Source of the DNA: Oxalobacter paraformigenes
GTDB taxonomy: Bacteria > Pseudomonadota > Gammaproteobacteria > Burkholderiales > Burkholderiaceae_D
Direction of reading: 5' to 3'
Assembly: GCF_000158475.2 (NCBI RefSeq)
Contig: NZ_KI392031.1
Coordinates: forward strand, 1,549,583 to 1,613,582
Length of the DNA: 64,000 nt
This document shows positions 21,351 to 29,402 of the stretch, piece after piece. The notes under the pieces are model-generated. The model had not been told where the DNA came from. It worked only from the letters and a program-made list of their open reading frames with translations, and did not search any database. Position 1 is the stretch's first letter; each line of letters begins with the position of its first letter. The translations under genes were made by a program, and so were the position numbers.

Positions 21351-21974
21351 TCAGTTCCGTCTGGTCAGGACTTCATCGATCAATCCATAATCCTTCGCTT
21401 CCGCGGCAGACATGAAATTGTCCCTTTCCGTATCCCGTGCAATCTGTTCGACCGGTTTTCCGGTATTTTCTGCCAGAATGCCATTTAAACGCTCGCGCAG
21501 ATACAGGATTTCGCGGGCATGAATTTCGATATCGGTCGCCTGCCCTTGTGCGCCGCCTGACGGCTGATGAATCATGATGCGTGAATTGGGAAGCGAAAAA
21601 CGCTTTCCCTTTGCCCCGGCGGCCAGCAAAAAAGCGCCCATCGAGGCCGCCAGCCCCGTACAGAGCGTCGATACCTGCGGTCTGATGAATTGCATCGTAT
21701 CGTAGATTGCCATGCCTGCCGAGACGGAGCCGCCCGGAGAATTGATATAAAGGGAAATATCCTTTTCCGGATTTTCGCTTTCCAGAAACAGTAACTGTGC
21801 CACGATCAGATTGGCATTCTGATCAGTTACAGGCCCAACCAGAAAAATGATCCTTTCTTTCAGCAACCGCGAGTAAATGTCGAAAGCCCGTTCGCCACGA
21901 CCGCTTTGCTCGATAACCATGGGGATCATGCCTAACATGCTGGTATCCAGTGCCGAATCATGAAATTGTGTCAT
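21351..21974 (-). CDS. clpP: ATP-dependent Clp protease proteolytic subunit
   Basis: A 207-residue serine protease that forms the two-ring barrel closed by ClpX or ClpA. The nucleophile is in [15 protein letters not shown] near residue 110, the His in [11 protein letters not shown] near 135, and the Asp follows near 185. A short N-terminal propeptide region (about 14 residues) precedes the conserved MIPMVIEQ. It lies 40 bases after tig, the standard tig-clpP-clpX order. Confidence 0.97.
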   Translation of the reverse strand: MTQFHDSALDTSMLGMIPMVIEQSGRGERAFDIYSRLLKERIIFLVGPVTDQNANLIVAQLLFLESENPEKDISLYINSPGGSVSAGMAIYDTMQFIRPQVSTLCTGLAASMGAFLLAAGAKGKRFSLPNSRIMIHQPSGGAQGQATDIEIHAREILYLRERLNGILAENTGKPVEQIARDTERDNFMSAAEAKDYGLIDEVLTRRN

Positions 21975-22014
21975 TTATATTCCTGTCAAATATCGAAAAT
22001 CCGGGATTGCCCCA

Positions 22015-23358
22015 TTACATTTGCTGGGCCATCAGTTCTTCGAACGGAACGGCTTTTTCCACTACCTTGGCCTTGCTGAAAACGTAATCCATGGCGTTTT
22101 CTTCCATGACCATCGCCTCCAGTTCCTTGCGGCGGCCTGGTTCGTTCAGGTAATAATCAATGACCATCTGCGGATTTTCATAACTGGAAGCGATTTCGGC
22201 CGCCCTTTCTTTCAGTTTATCATCCGAGACAGCCAGGACATTGTCCTTCATCAACTCGCCCAGCAACATGCCAAGACGAACACGTTTTTCAGCCTGGGCG
22301 GTAAACAGTTCGGGAGGCAAGGCAACGTCTTTATGAGCCGGATTCCGGACAGCGAGATCGCGACGGGTCAATTCCGTCAGTTCGCCGATTTCCTGTTTGA
22401 CCAATGCCTGCGGAACGTCGAATTCGGAAACCTTGATCAGGGCATCCATAACCCGGTTCTTGTTGATGGCGATCAGGCGGTTCTTGACCTCGCGTTCCAG
22501 ATTGTTCCGGATATCCTCGCGCAGTTTTTCAACGCTGCCGTCCTTGATTCCCAGCGCCTTGGCAAAAGTCTCGTCAATTTCGGGCAAATGCGCCCATTCG
22601 ATTTTCTTCACGCTTACGGTGAATTCGGCCGTTTTCCCGGCCACATCCTTGCCGTGATAATTTTCAGGGAAAGTCAGCGGGAAAACTTTCGTTTCATCGA
22701 CTTTCATGCCGCGAATGGCATCCTCGAATTCGGGCAGCATCTGTTTTTCACCGAGAACGAACGGGAAACTTTCAGCCTTGCCGCCCTCGAATTCAACGCC
22801 GTCGATACGGCCTGTGAAATCAATCGTAACGCGGTCACCGTCTTCAGCGGCAACGTTATCGCTACCTTTGCCATGCTCGCTGTCCTCGCCCTTGACATGG
22901 AAATGAGCCTGACGTTTTCTGAGGATATCCAGGGTTTTGTCCACTTCGGCATCGGTCACGGTAGCGACTGCCTTTTCAAGATCGACCGTTCCCAGATCGC
23001 CGATTTTGACTTCCGGATAAACTTCGAAAATGGCATAAAACGCCAGCTCGTCCTGTCCGGCGTCATCACCGGTTTTTTCTTCAAAACGCGGAGCGCCGGC
23101 AATACGAAGATTGTTTTCCTGAACAGCCTGACTGAAAGCGTTGCCCACTTTTTCGTTAATGACTTCATTCTGGATCTGGGCGCCATATTGCTGTGCAACC
23201 ATATTCATCGGCACTTTGCCGGGTCTGAAACCGGGAGCCTTGGCGGTGCGGGCCCGTACCTTCAGGCGTTTTTCAACTTCGGTGGTAATGTCGGTAACTG
23301 GGATAGTAATAGTCAGGCGTCTTTCGAGCTTTTCCAGGTTTTCAACAGCGTTTGCCAT
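22015..23358 (-). CDS. tig: Trigger factor
   Basis: A 447-residue ribosome-bound chaperone and peptidyl-prolyl isomerase. The N-terminal ribosome-binding domain carries the [11 protein letters not shown] signature near residue 45. The FKBP-like domain runs from about 165 to 250 ([19 protein letters not shown] start), and the C-terminal cradle fills the rest. Compared with E. coli (432 aa) there is an inserted, charged [22 protein letters not shown] loop just before the PPIase domain. The ATG has only a weak GGAA site. Confidence 0.96.
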   Translation of the reverse strand: MANAVENLEKLERRLTITIPVTDITTEVEKRLKVRARTAKAPGFRPGKVPMNMVAQQYGAQIQNEVINEKVGNAFSQAVQENNLRIAGAPRFEEKTGDDAGQDELAFYAIFEVYPEVKIGDLGTVDLEKAVATVTDAEVDKTLDILRKRQAHFHVKGEDSEHGKGSDNVAAEDGDRVTIDFTGRIDGVEFEGGKAESFPFVLGEKQMLPEFEDAIRGMKVDETKVFPLTFPENYHGKDVAGKTAEFTVSVKKIEWAHLPEIDETFAKALGIKDGSVEKLREDIRNNLEREVKNRLIAINKNRVMDALIKVSEFDVPQALVKQEIGELTELTRRDLAVRNPAHKDVALPPELFTAQAEKRVRLGMLLGELMKDNVLAVSDDKLKERAAEIASSYENPQMVIDYYLNEPGRRKELEAMVMEENAMDYVFSKAKVVEKAVPFEELMAQQM

Positions 23359-23542
23359 GTATGTATTCCAAAAAATAGAGGTCTTGAAACCGGACAGTTG
23401 ATTCCAAAACCGTTTGCTTATTGGTTAAAAAAATAAAACATGCCCCTTGTCCATGCTTCGTCACGTGTAAAACGGGCGCAAATCACGGACAAAAGGCAAT
23501 TATCCATAAAAACAGTTCGACATTTTAGCCGAAATTGATGAA

Positions 23543-23671
23543 ATGCAGCAAAATTCTGTTACTCCCGTTAAAACAGCAGCAAAAAAAGAAACCGCTCCCG
23601 CTGAAAGATTTTCCGCCGCTTGCAAACCGATGGTTACGGCAACCTTTTCCCATTCTTCATTTGTGAGATGA
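23543..23671 (+). CDS. Possible small ORF of 42 codons, unknown
   Basis: An ATG at 23543 opens 42 codons ending in TGA. The predicted peptide has a Lys/Ala/Thr-rich stretch (VKTAAKKETAPAE) followed by a more neutral end. I do not recognise it. A second overlapping frame in the same stretch is also open, which weakens the case, and no clear ribosome site precedes the ATG. It could be a small basic protein or simply chance in an A-rich leader upstream of fdxA. Confidence 0.15.
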   Translation: MQQNSVTPVKTAAKKETAPAERFSAACKPMVTATFSHSSFVR

Positions 23672-23697
23672 GGTTATTTACTTTAAAATGTCAGGTT

Positions 23698-23724
23698 TTT
23701 ACAGGACCGAACCCATTCTATATC
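23698..23724 (+). promoter_or_regulatory. Possible promoter of fdxA
   Basis: TTTACA (5 of 6 to TTGACA) and TATATC (4 of 6 to TATAAT) are separated by 15 bases, about 45 bases before the fdxA start. The spacing is short, so this is a weak call. Confidence 0.3.
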
Positions 23725-23770
23725 GCCTTTTCTCATCGGTCACCTGTTGAATAAACCAAGAGGATGATTT

Positions 23771-24094
23771 ATGACCCACGTTGTCACCGACGCCTGCGTG
23801 CTCTGTAAATATACAGATTGTGTGGATGTTTGTCCGGTCGATTGTTTTCATGAAGGCCCCAATACACTGGTGATTAATCCGAACGAGTGTATCGATTGCG
23901 CTGTCTGTGTGCCCGAATGTCCCTCGGAAGCCATTTTCGCTGAAGAGGATGTGCCTGCCGACCAGCAGGAATATATTGCGTTAAATGCCGAACTCTCACG
24001 CAAGTGGCCGACGATTACCCGTTCCAAGGATCCGTTGCCCGACGCCGACAAATGGAAAGACGTCAAAAACAAGATAATTCATCTGATTAAATAA
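23771..24094 (+). CDS. fdxA: Seven-iron ferredoxin FdxA
   Basis: A 107-residue small acidic ferredoxin with one [3Fe-4S] and one [4Fe-4S] cluster. The Cys pattern is C9, C17, C21 and related ([17 protein letters not shown]), then [12 protein letters not shown] near residues 40-51, matching the Azotobacter FdI/FdxA type with its long C-terminal tail. It donates electrons at low potential. The neighbour 105 bases downstream encodes a ferredoxin-NADP reductase, a natural partner. The ribosome site AGAGGATG precedes the ATG. Confidence 0.93.
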   Translation: MTHVVTDACVLCKYTDCVDVCPVDCFHEGPNTLVINPNECIDCAVCVPECPSEAIFAEEDVPADQQEYIALNAELSRKWPTITRSKDPLPDADKWKDVKNKIIHLIK

Positions 24095-24198
24095 ATCCAT
24101 ATCAACACCCGATACGGTTGTTGCAAAATCGCCATGCCTTTTCCAGCCTGGCCTCTTTTTATAATGCAACCCGGACTTACACAGGAATCTTAGCAATA

Positions 24199-25257
24199 AT
24201 GGAAGCCAAAGTTGACAATTTGCCAATTGAAGCCGATGCCGTTATCGTCGGCGCCGGCCCTGTAGGACTGTTTCAGGTATTCGAACTCGGACTCCTGGAA
24301 ATCAAGGCGCACGTGATTGATTCGTTATCCGTTGTCGGCGGCCAGTGTGTCGAGCTCTATCCCGACAAACCGATTTACGACATTCCTGCCGTACCGAGCT
24401 GCACCGGTCTGGAACTGACTGAAAACCTGATGAAACAGATTGAACCTTTCGGCCCGACTTTCCACCTTGGACAGGAAGTCGTCAAGGTCGCCCGTCGCGA
24501 GGACGGCCGCTTCGATCTGGAAACCTCTGCCGGCACCCGGTTCATTACAAAAACCGTATTCATTGCAGCCGGCGTCGGCGCTTTTCAGCCACGCACCCTG
24601 AAAGTGGACGGCATTGAACAGTTCGAAGGATCGCAGCTTTTCTATCGCGTCAAGGATCCGGAAATGTTCCGTGGCAAGAATCTGGTGGTATGCGGCGGCG
24701 GCGATTCCGCGCTGGACTGGGCCCTGAAACTCGTGGACATCGCGGAATCGGTTGTGTTGCTCCACCGCCGCGAGGAATACCGTGCCGCACCCGCTTCCGT
24801 CTCCAAAATGAAAGCGCTGTGCGAGGATTTCTGCATGCAGGCCCTGACGGGACAGGTAACAGGCTTTGAAAGCAAGGACGGCATGCTCTCTGAAATCAAG
24901 GTGACCGGTCTGGATGGCGTGACCCGCCGTCTGCCTCTGGATTGCCTGCTGGTTTTCTTCGGACTGTCTCCGAAGCTGGGGCCGATTGCCGACTGGGGAC
25001 TGGAAATCGACCGGCGTCAGATCGTTGTCGATACCGAAAAATTCATGACCAATATTCCCGGCATTTTCGCGGTAGGCGATATCAACATTTATCCGGGCAA
25101 GAAAAAACTGATTCTGTCCGGTTTTCATGAAGCCGCACTGGCTGCCTTTGCCGCTGCGCCGTTTGTTTTTCCCCAAAAGAAAATCCACCTGCAATATACG
25201 ACGACTTCGCCAAAACTGCATAAAGTTCTGGGGGTCGAATCGCCGGTTTTCGATTGA
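24199..25257 (+). CDS. Ferredoxin--NADP reductase, thioredoxin-reductase-like type
   Basis: A 352-residue flavoprotein of the TrxR-like FNR family. It has the FAD motif [17 protein letters not shown] at residues 14-30, the NADP motif [14 protein letters not shown] near 165, and the second FAD motif [15 protein letters not shown] near 285. The CxxC dithiol of thioredoxin reductase is absent, as expected for an FNR. The ATG at 24199 has AGGAAT upstream; the longer frame from a TTG at 24118 adds 27 unconserved residues. It probably reduces the FdxA ferredoxin encoded just upstream, or uses it as donor. A strong terminator follows. Confidence 0.9.
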   Translation: MEAKVDNLPIEADAVIVGAGPVGLFQVFELGLLEIKAHVIDSLSVVGGQCVELYPDKPIYDIPAVPSCTGLELTENLMKQIEPFGPTFHLGQEVVKVARREDGRFDLETSAGTRFITKTVFIAAGVGAFQPRTLKVDGIEQFEGSQLFYRVKDPEMFRGKNLVVCGGGDSALDWALKLVDIAESVVLLHRREEYRAAPASVSKMKALCEDFCMQALTGQVTGFESKDGMLSEIKVTGLDGVTRRLPLDCLLVFFGLSPKLGPIADWGLEIDRRQIVVDTEKFMTNIPGIFAVGDINIYPGKKKLILSGFHEAALAAFAAAPFVFPQKKIHLQYTTTSPKLHKVLGVESPVFD

Positions 25258-25274
25258 GGGCTATCGCCTTTCTG

Positions 25275-25306
25275 AAAAGCCGTTAGCGACCGTTAGCGGC
25301 TTTTTT
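25275..25306 (+). terminator. Terminator after the ferredoxin reductase gene
   Basis: A 10-12-bp stem AAGCCGTTAGCG / CGTTAGCGGCTT (two G-U pairs) with a very short loop is followed by six T. It ends the fdxA-reductase unit 18 bases after the stop. Confidence 0.78.
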
Positions 25307-25339
25307 GCTGCCTTGCCTTGTTAAACGGAATAAGAAGAC

Positions 25340-25972
25340 GTGGACACATCGGAAAAAAACAGGATAGGCATCGAGGAAATTCTGCTTTTATTGCCCCAGA
25401 CCCAATGCGGGCGCTGCGGTTTCGACAATTGCCGGTCTTATGCGGAAGCGATTGCGGCAAATAAAACCGGCATCAACCGGTGTCCGACCGGAGGGCAAGC
25501 AGGTATTCGCATGCTGGCAAGGCTGTTTAATATTGCCGAACCGGTACTGGACGCTTCCTGCGGCGAGGAAAAACCGCGTGCTATTGCCCGGATAGACGAA
25601 ACAAGATGTACTGGCTGCACTCTCTGCATCCAGACTTGTCCCTTCGATGCGATTGTCGGCACCGGGAAAATGATGCATACCGTAATAAGCGAGGTTTGTA
25701 CCGGATGCGAGCGATGTGTTTCGCGCTGTCCCATTGACTGTATCGACATGAAAATCGTCTCTGGAACCCGGACAGGATGGAATGCCTGGTCAGCGGAACA
25801 GGCAAGAGCCGCCCGCGAAAGATATGAACGTCGCCTTCACCGGCTGCAAATGGAGAAAAAAGAAGAAACCGGTCTGGCCGATACAACTGCCGGATCAAAC
25901 AAGAAAACCGACCTCCTCCGGAAAGCGCTGGATCGCGCAAGAGTCCGTTTAAAATCGTCCCGAACGTCCTGA
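25340..25972 (+). CDS. rsxB: RnfB/RsxB-like Fe-S electron-transfer protein (unlinked to rnf)
   Basis: A 210-residue protein with an N-terminal four-Cys [4Fe-4S] domain (CGRCGFDNC...CP, residues 23-49) and two ferredoxin clusters (CTGCTLCIQTCP near 92 and CTGCERCVSRCP near 122), then a charged helical tail. It resembles RnfB/RsxB but lacks the membrane anchor seen in the six-subunit complex, and no other rnf gene is nearby. The start is GTG at 25340 with AAGAAG upstream. Betaproteobacteria often carry this stand-alone form beside nth, as here (139 bases). A role in keeping Fe-S proteins reduced is inferred only. Confidence 0.82.
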   Translation: MDTSEKNRIGIEEILLLLPQTQCGRCGFDNCRSYAEAIAANKTGINRCPTGGQAGIRMLARLFNIAEPVLDASCGEEKPRAIARIDETRCTGCTLCIQTCPFDAIVGTGKMMHTVISEVCTGCERCVSRCPIDCIDMKIVSGTRTGWNAWSAEQARAARERYERRLHRLQMEKKEETGLADTTAGSNKKTDLLRKALDRARVRLKSSRTS

Positions 25973-26111
25973 CCCAACGCAACTCATGTCTTTCTGCTTC
26001 CAGCAATCGAGCCGCTGTCTCCCCTTCCCAACCGGTTTTCAGAAATAGTGGCATGATATCGGTTTCGCCGGAAATATATTCTTTCAACTTCTATTCAGTA
26101 CGCATAGCGCT

Positions 26112-26753
26112 ATGACTCCTGAAAAAGTAGTGCAGATATTCGAACGTTTTGAAAAGGCCAATCCCGATCCCCGTTCCGAATTGCAATTTTGCACCCCTTA
26201 CGAACTGCTGGTCGCCGTCATGCTGTCAGCACAGGCAACGGATATCTCCGTCAACAAGGCGACCGAAAAACTCTATCCGGTCGCCAACACTCCCGAAGCG
26301 ATGGTCAAGCTGGGCGTGGAAGGCCTGATGCCTTACGTGAAAACGATCAATCTGTATCCCACCAAGTCCCGAAACATTGTAAAAATGTCGGAAATTCTGC
26401 TGGAAAAGCATGGGGGCGCAGTTCCGGATAATCGGGAAGCGCTGGAAGCGTTACCGGGTGTAGGCCGCAAAACAGCCAATGTGGTATTGAACAATGCCTT
26501 TCAACAAGCCGTTATGGCAGTAGATACCCACATTTTCCGGGTCTCCAACCGGACGGGTCTTGCACCCGGAAAAAATGTTCTGGAAGTCGAAAAACGACTG
26601 GTTGAAGTCATTCCTCCGCGGTTCATGATGAATGCGCATCACTGGTTGCTGTTGCATGGCCGTTATGTCTGCAAGGCCAGAGAACCGCAATGCCCGGGCT
26701 GTCTGATCAGCGATCTTTGCGAATATCCGGACAAAACCGTCAAGGTCGTTTAA
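26112..26753 (+). CDS. nth: Endonuclease III
   Basis: A 213-residue base-excision glycosylase/AP lyase for oxidised pyrimidines. The helix-hairpin-helix LPGVGRKTANVVLN holds the catalytic Lys near residue 120, the Asp is in AVDTHIFRV near 138, and the [4Fe-4S] loop C-x6-C-x2-C-x5-C ends the protein (CKAREPQCPGCLISDLC). Length equals the E. coli enzyme. It follows the RsxB-like gene, so an Fe-S DNA-repair enzyme sits beside an Fe-S electron carrier. Confidence 0.96.
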   Translation: MTPEKVVQIFERFEKANPDPRSELQFCTPYELLVAVMLSAQATDISVNKATEKLYPVANTPEAMVKLGVEGLMPYVKTINLYPTKSRNIVKMSEILLEKHGGAVPDNREALEALPGVGRKTANVVLNNAFQQAVMAVDTHIFRVSNRTGLAPGKNVLEVEKRLVEVIPPRFMMNAHHWLLLHGRYVCKAREPQCPGCLISDLCEYPDKTVKVV

Positions 26754-26769
26754 GCTTCCCGTCCTTTCT

Positions 26770-28302
26770 TTATCTGGCGCGGCGACGCTGACCCGGCTGT
26801 CCGCGCCCGCGGGCACGCTGGCCCGTTCCGCCTTTTGGTGGATTCTGTCCCATCCCGGCATAACCGAAAGCCGTCTGCAACGGATCGGGCTGGCGGTTGC
26901 GCGGCGACCCTTTTTGTCCCCCCGGACTCTTTTTCTGGTGTTGTCCCTGCAACTGCAACTCGCGAATGGAGAGCGACTGCGATTTCGGAAAATCCGGATA
27001 TTGTCCCGAAGCGTTGCGCGACCGGGTCTTGCCCTGCGTTTTTTTGTCGTCTTTGTTATCGAGCCCTGAAAGACGAAGCAGGTTGCGAACCGCGTTTTCT
27101 TCCAGCTCATCCCAACGGCCGCGTTTTAACGACTGGGACAGGACGACCGCCCCGTAACGGGTACGGATCAGACGCGACACTGTCAGGCCGACCGCTTCGA
27201 ACATGCGGCGCACTTCCCGGTTGCGGCCTTCCCCGATAGTCACACGATACCATTTGTTGACGCCTTCACCGCCGCCATCGACGATTTTCGAAAACTGGCC
27301 GATACCGTCGCCCAGATCGACCCCTGCCAACAGTTTCTGCCGCATGCCTTCTTCCAGCTCCCCAAGCGTCCTGACAGCATATTCGCGTTCGATATTGTAG
27401 CGGGGATGCATGAGCCGATTGGCCAGATCACCGGAATTGGTAAACAGCAACAACCCTTCCGTATTGAAATCGAGTCTCCCGACCGCCAGCCATTTGCTGT
27501 TTTTGAGTAAAGGCAAACGGTCGAAAACGGACGGCCTTTTTTCCGGATCGTCACGGCTGACAATCTCCCCGGCAGGTTTGTGATACGTCAGCACTCTCGG
27601 CAGACTTTTCGCGATTTTCCGCTGAATCAGTTTTCCATTGAGTCGAACCTGATCCGTCGGCAAAATTCGCTGTCCGATGTGGGCCGGTTCGCCATTGACA
27701 GAAACCCGGCCGGCCACAATCAGTTCTTCCATATCGCGCCGTGAACCCAGACCGGCGTCTGCCAGCACCTTGTGCAATTTCGGCGCATCGTCTTCAGCCG
27801 TCAGTTCCCGCCTCGCTTTCTTCTGCTTTTGCGCCTCGCCGCCTTTCGCCGTCATGGCGTCGCTGCCAGTGTCGTTGAGTCTGTCGAAATCACTGGAAGT
27901 GACAAACCGGAAAACATCGTCCAGTTCTTTTTCCCCACGGGGACTGTTTTTCCCGGCAGCTGCCGGTGCATTCCCCGCATGCCCCGGACGCTTTACCCGA
28001 GCGGTCTTCTTTCCGGCGTTTTTGGGCCCGGCAAGGCCTGCCGGTTTTTTAGGCGATGCATTTACCGGATTTTCCGGATCTTTCGCTCTTGCCCCATCCT
28101 TTCCGGCCGGCGGTTTGGCCAACATCGCGTCGTTTTCTTCAAGACCGGCGCGCTTTTCGTTTTCCACAGTACGGCGGCCCGGTTTTTTTCCGGTTTGTCT
28201 TTTCTTTTCGGCCATGCCAGCGACTGTGTTTTCCAAGCCTTCAGCAGGCGTAAAAGTTGCTTCCATATTCTCACTCATCCTAATCTTGCCCATGCAATCC
28301 AT
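26770..28302 (-). CDS. rluB: 23S rRNA pseudouridine synthase, RluB type, with long basic extensions
   Basis: A 510-residue RsuA-family synthase expected to modify U2605 of 23S rRNA. The S4 RNA-binding domain is at about residues 170-215 ([19 protein letters not shown] start), and the catalytic block [16 protein letters not shown], with its Asp, is near 275. Unlike the usual RluB (about 290 aa) there is an N-terminal extension of about 165 residues rich in Lys, Ala, Pro and Gly, and a C-terminal Arg/Gln/Gly-rich tail of about 100. Both look disordered. The true start may be one of the Met codons at 28293, 28278 or 28266. It lies 48 bases after scpB. Confidence 0.88.
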   Translation of the reverse strand: MDCMGKIRMSENMEATFTPAEGLENTVAGMAEKKRQTGKKPGRRTVENEKRAGLEENDAMLAKPPAGKDGARAKDPENPVNASPKKPAGLAGPKNAGKKTARVKRPGHAGNAPAAAGKNSPRGEKELDDVFRFVTSSDFDRLNDTGSDAMTAKGGEAQKQKKARRELTAEDDAPKLHKVLADAGLGSRRDMEELIVAGRVSVNGEPAHIGQRILPTDQVRLNGKLIQRKIAKSLPRVLTYHKPAGEIVSRDDPEKRPSVFDRLPLLKNSKWLAVGRLDFNTEGLLLFTNSGDLANRLMHPRYNIEREYAVRTLGELEEGMRQKLLAGVDLGDGIGQFSKIVDGGGEGVNKWYRVTIGEGRNREVRRMFEAVGLTVSRLIRTRYGAVVLSQSLKRGRWDELEENAVRNLLRLSGLDNKDDKKTQGKTRSRNASGQYPDFPKSQSLSIRELQLQGQHQKKSPGGQKGSPRNRQPDPLQTAFGYAGMGQNPPKGGTGQRARGRGQPGQRRRAR

Positions 28303-28350
28303 CCATTTGCGCCGGTTCCGTTCGTCACACGGAAAAACCTTCCCGGCAAT

Positions 28351-28917
28351 TCATAACGATTGACCCATGTCCATGTCCTGCAACACCTGTAACGGAGGTA
28401 ACTGTTCCAGCGATTCGAGACCGAGATCGCTTAAAAACTGCCCGGTCGTCGCCAGAAGGGCAGGCCTTCCCGGGACTTCCCGATGACCGATCGTTTCGAT
28501 CCAGCCTCTTTCTTCAAGCAGCCTGATAGCCTGTGCATTGACAGTCACCCCTCTTATCCGTTCGATGTCCCCCCGGGTCACCGGCTGGTTATAGGCTATG
28601 ATAGCCAGCGTTTCCATCGTTGCCCGGCTGTAACGCGGCGGTTTTTCCTGTCGCAAACGTTCGAAATACGGCTTCATTTCCGCCCGGCTCTGGAAACGCC
28701 ATCCGCCTGAAACCTGGACGAGTTCCAGCCCTTTATCGGACCAGTCCCGTTTCAGTTCCTCAAGAAGCACCCTGTAACGATCCGTCGAATTCCGTTTGCA
28801 GGCAGCGTCTTCATCCATGAACATGCAGGCGATGTCCTGTAACGACAATGGCTCCTGCGCACACAACAGCGCCGCTTCGAGGATCTTTTTTTCCTCTTCA
28901 ATATTCATATGAATCAC
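28351..28917 (-). CDS. scpB: Segregation and condensation protein B
   Basis: A 188-residue winged-helix protein of the SMC-ScpAB condensin. The typical core KPPRYSRATMETLAIIAYNQPVTR-type block (residues about 90-115) and IRGVTVNAQAIRLLEERGWI are present. ScpB dimers bind ScpA and regulate SMC. No scpA is adjacent, whereas scpA-scpB pairs are common. The scpB-rluB order is widely conserved. Confidence 0.93.
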   Translation of the reverse strand: MIHMNIEEEKKILEAALLCAQEPLSLQDIACMFMDEDAACKRNSTDRYRVLLEELKRDWSDKGLELVQVSGGWRFQSRAEMKPYFERLRQEKPPRYSRATMETLAIIAYNQPVTRGDIERIRGVTVNAQAIRLLEERGWIETIGHREVPGRPALLATTGQFLSDLGLESLEQLPPLQVLQDMDMGQSL

Positions 28918-29402
28918 GGAAACCCGAACAATTTCATTGGCGGTTCATGTCCATGAAAATCCGCTATGAACCGGTGAAAACGATACTTTCGCCAGAACAG
29001 CCGTTCCGGCAAGTCGCGCTGGGAAAACCACTGTCCGGCAAGATTTTACGGAATCTGGCGAATTGAAAACAGGACTCCCTGCATGCAACTTCTTCGCGTC
29101 TTGTGCGCACTGGATTTGTCTGTCCGGAAACATTCCTGTGAATGTAAAACATAAGTCTGGACATTGTCCAGCCCGGACAGTAAAAGAAAAGCCGAAATAC
29201 ATTCCAGTGTTGTTACTTTTTCTCTTTTGCCCTCTTTTGTCAAGCCTTAACTGCCCCGACTTTGAATCAGAAAAAGCGAAATCCAGAAATTCGCCGATTT
29301 CCCCTGCAGACTTGATCTTCAATAAACCGCAAAAGCCGTTTTATTGCGATGGTATGCCTGATGAGGCATGGCACAACCATTCATTAACAGAGGCTTTCAA
29401 AA
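28918..29402. other. 485-base intergenic leader with several hairpins upstream of the glucan synthase
   Basis: No gene is recognised. Four inverted repeats are seen: CGGTTCAT / ATGAACCG (28941-28973), ACATTC-ctgt-GAATGT (29130-29145), CTGGAC-att-GTCCAG (29157-29171) and ATGCCT-gatg-AGGCAT (29354-29369). A pyrimidine-rich stretch lies at 29210-29240. The region carries the scpB promoter on one strand and a probably long 5' leader of the glucan synthase on the other. A frame of 177 codons here runs into the synthase gene in a different frame and is not convincing. Confidence 0.55.

Larger units (their letters stand above)
23359..23770. other. 412-base intergenic region between divergent tig and fdxA
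   Basis: No tRNA or convincing conserved gene is visible. It must hold the promoters of tig (minus) and fdxA (plus). It also contains a 42-codon open frame on the plus strand (listed separately) and several A-rich runs around 23425 and 23585. No strong terminator is needed because the genes diverge. Confidence 0.6.

Noticed and set aside
22021..23436. A 471-codon open frame on the plus strand opposite tig
   Set aside because: It is fully antisense to the well-conserved trigger factor gene; its peptide shows no family features, and it reflects codon bias of the true strand.
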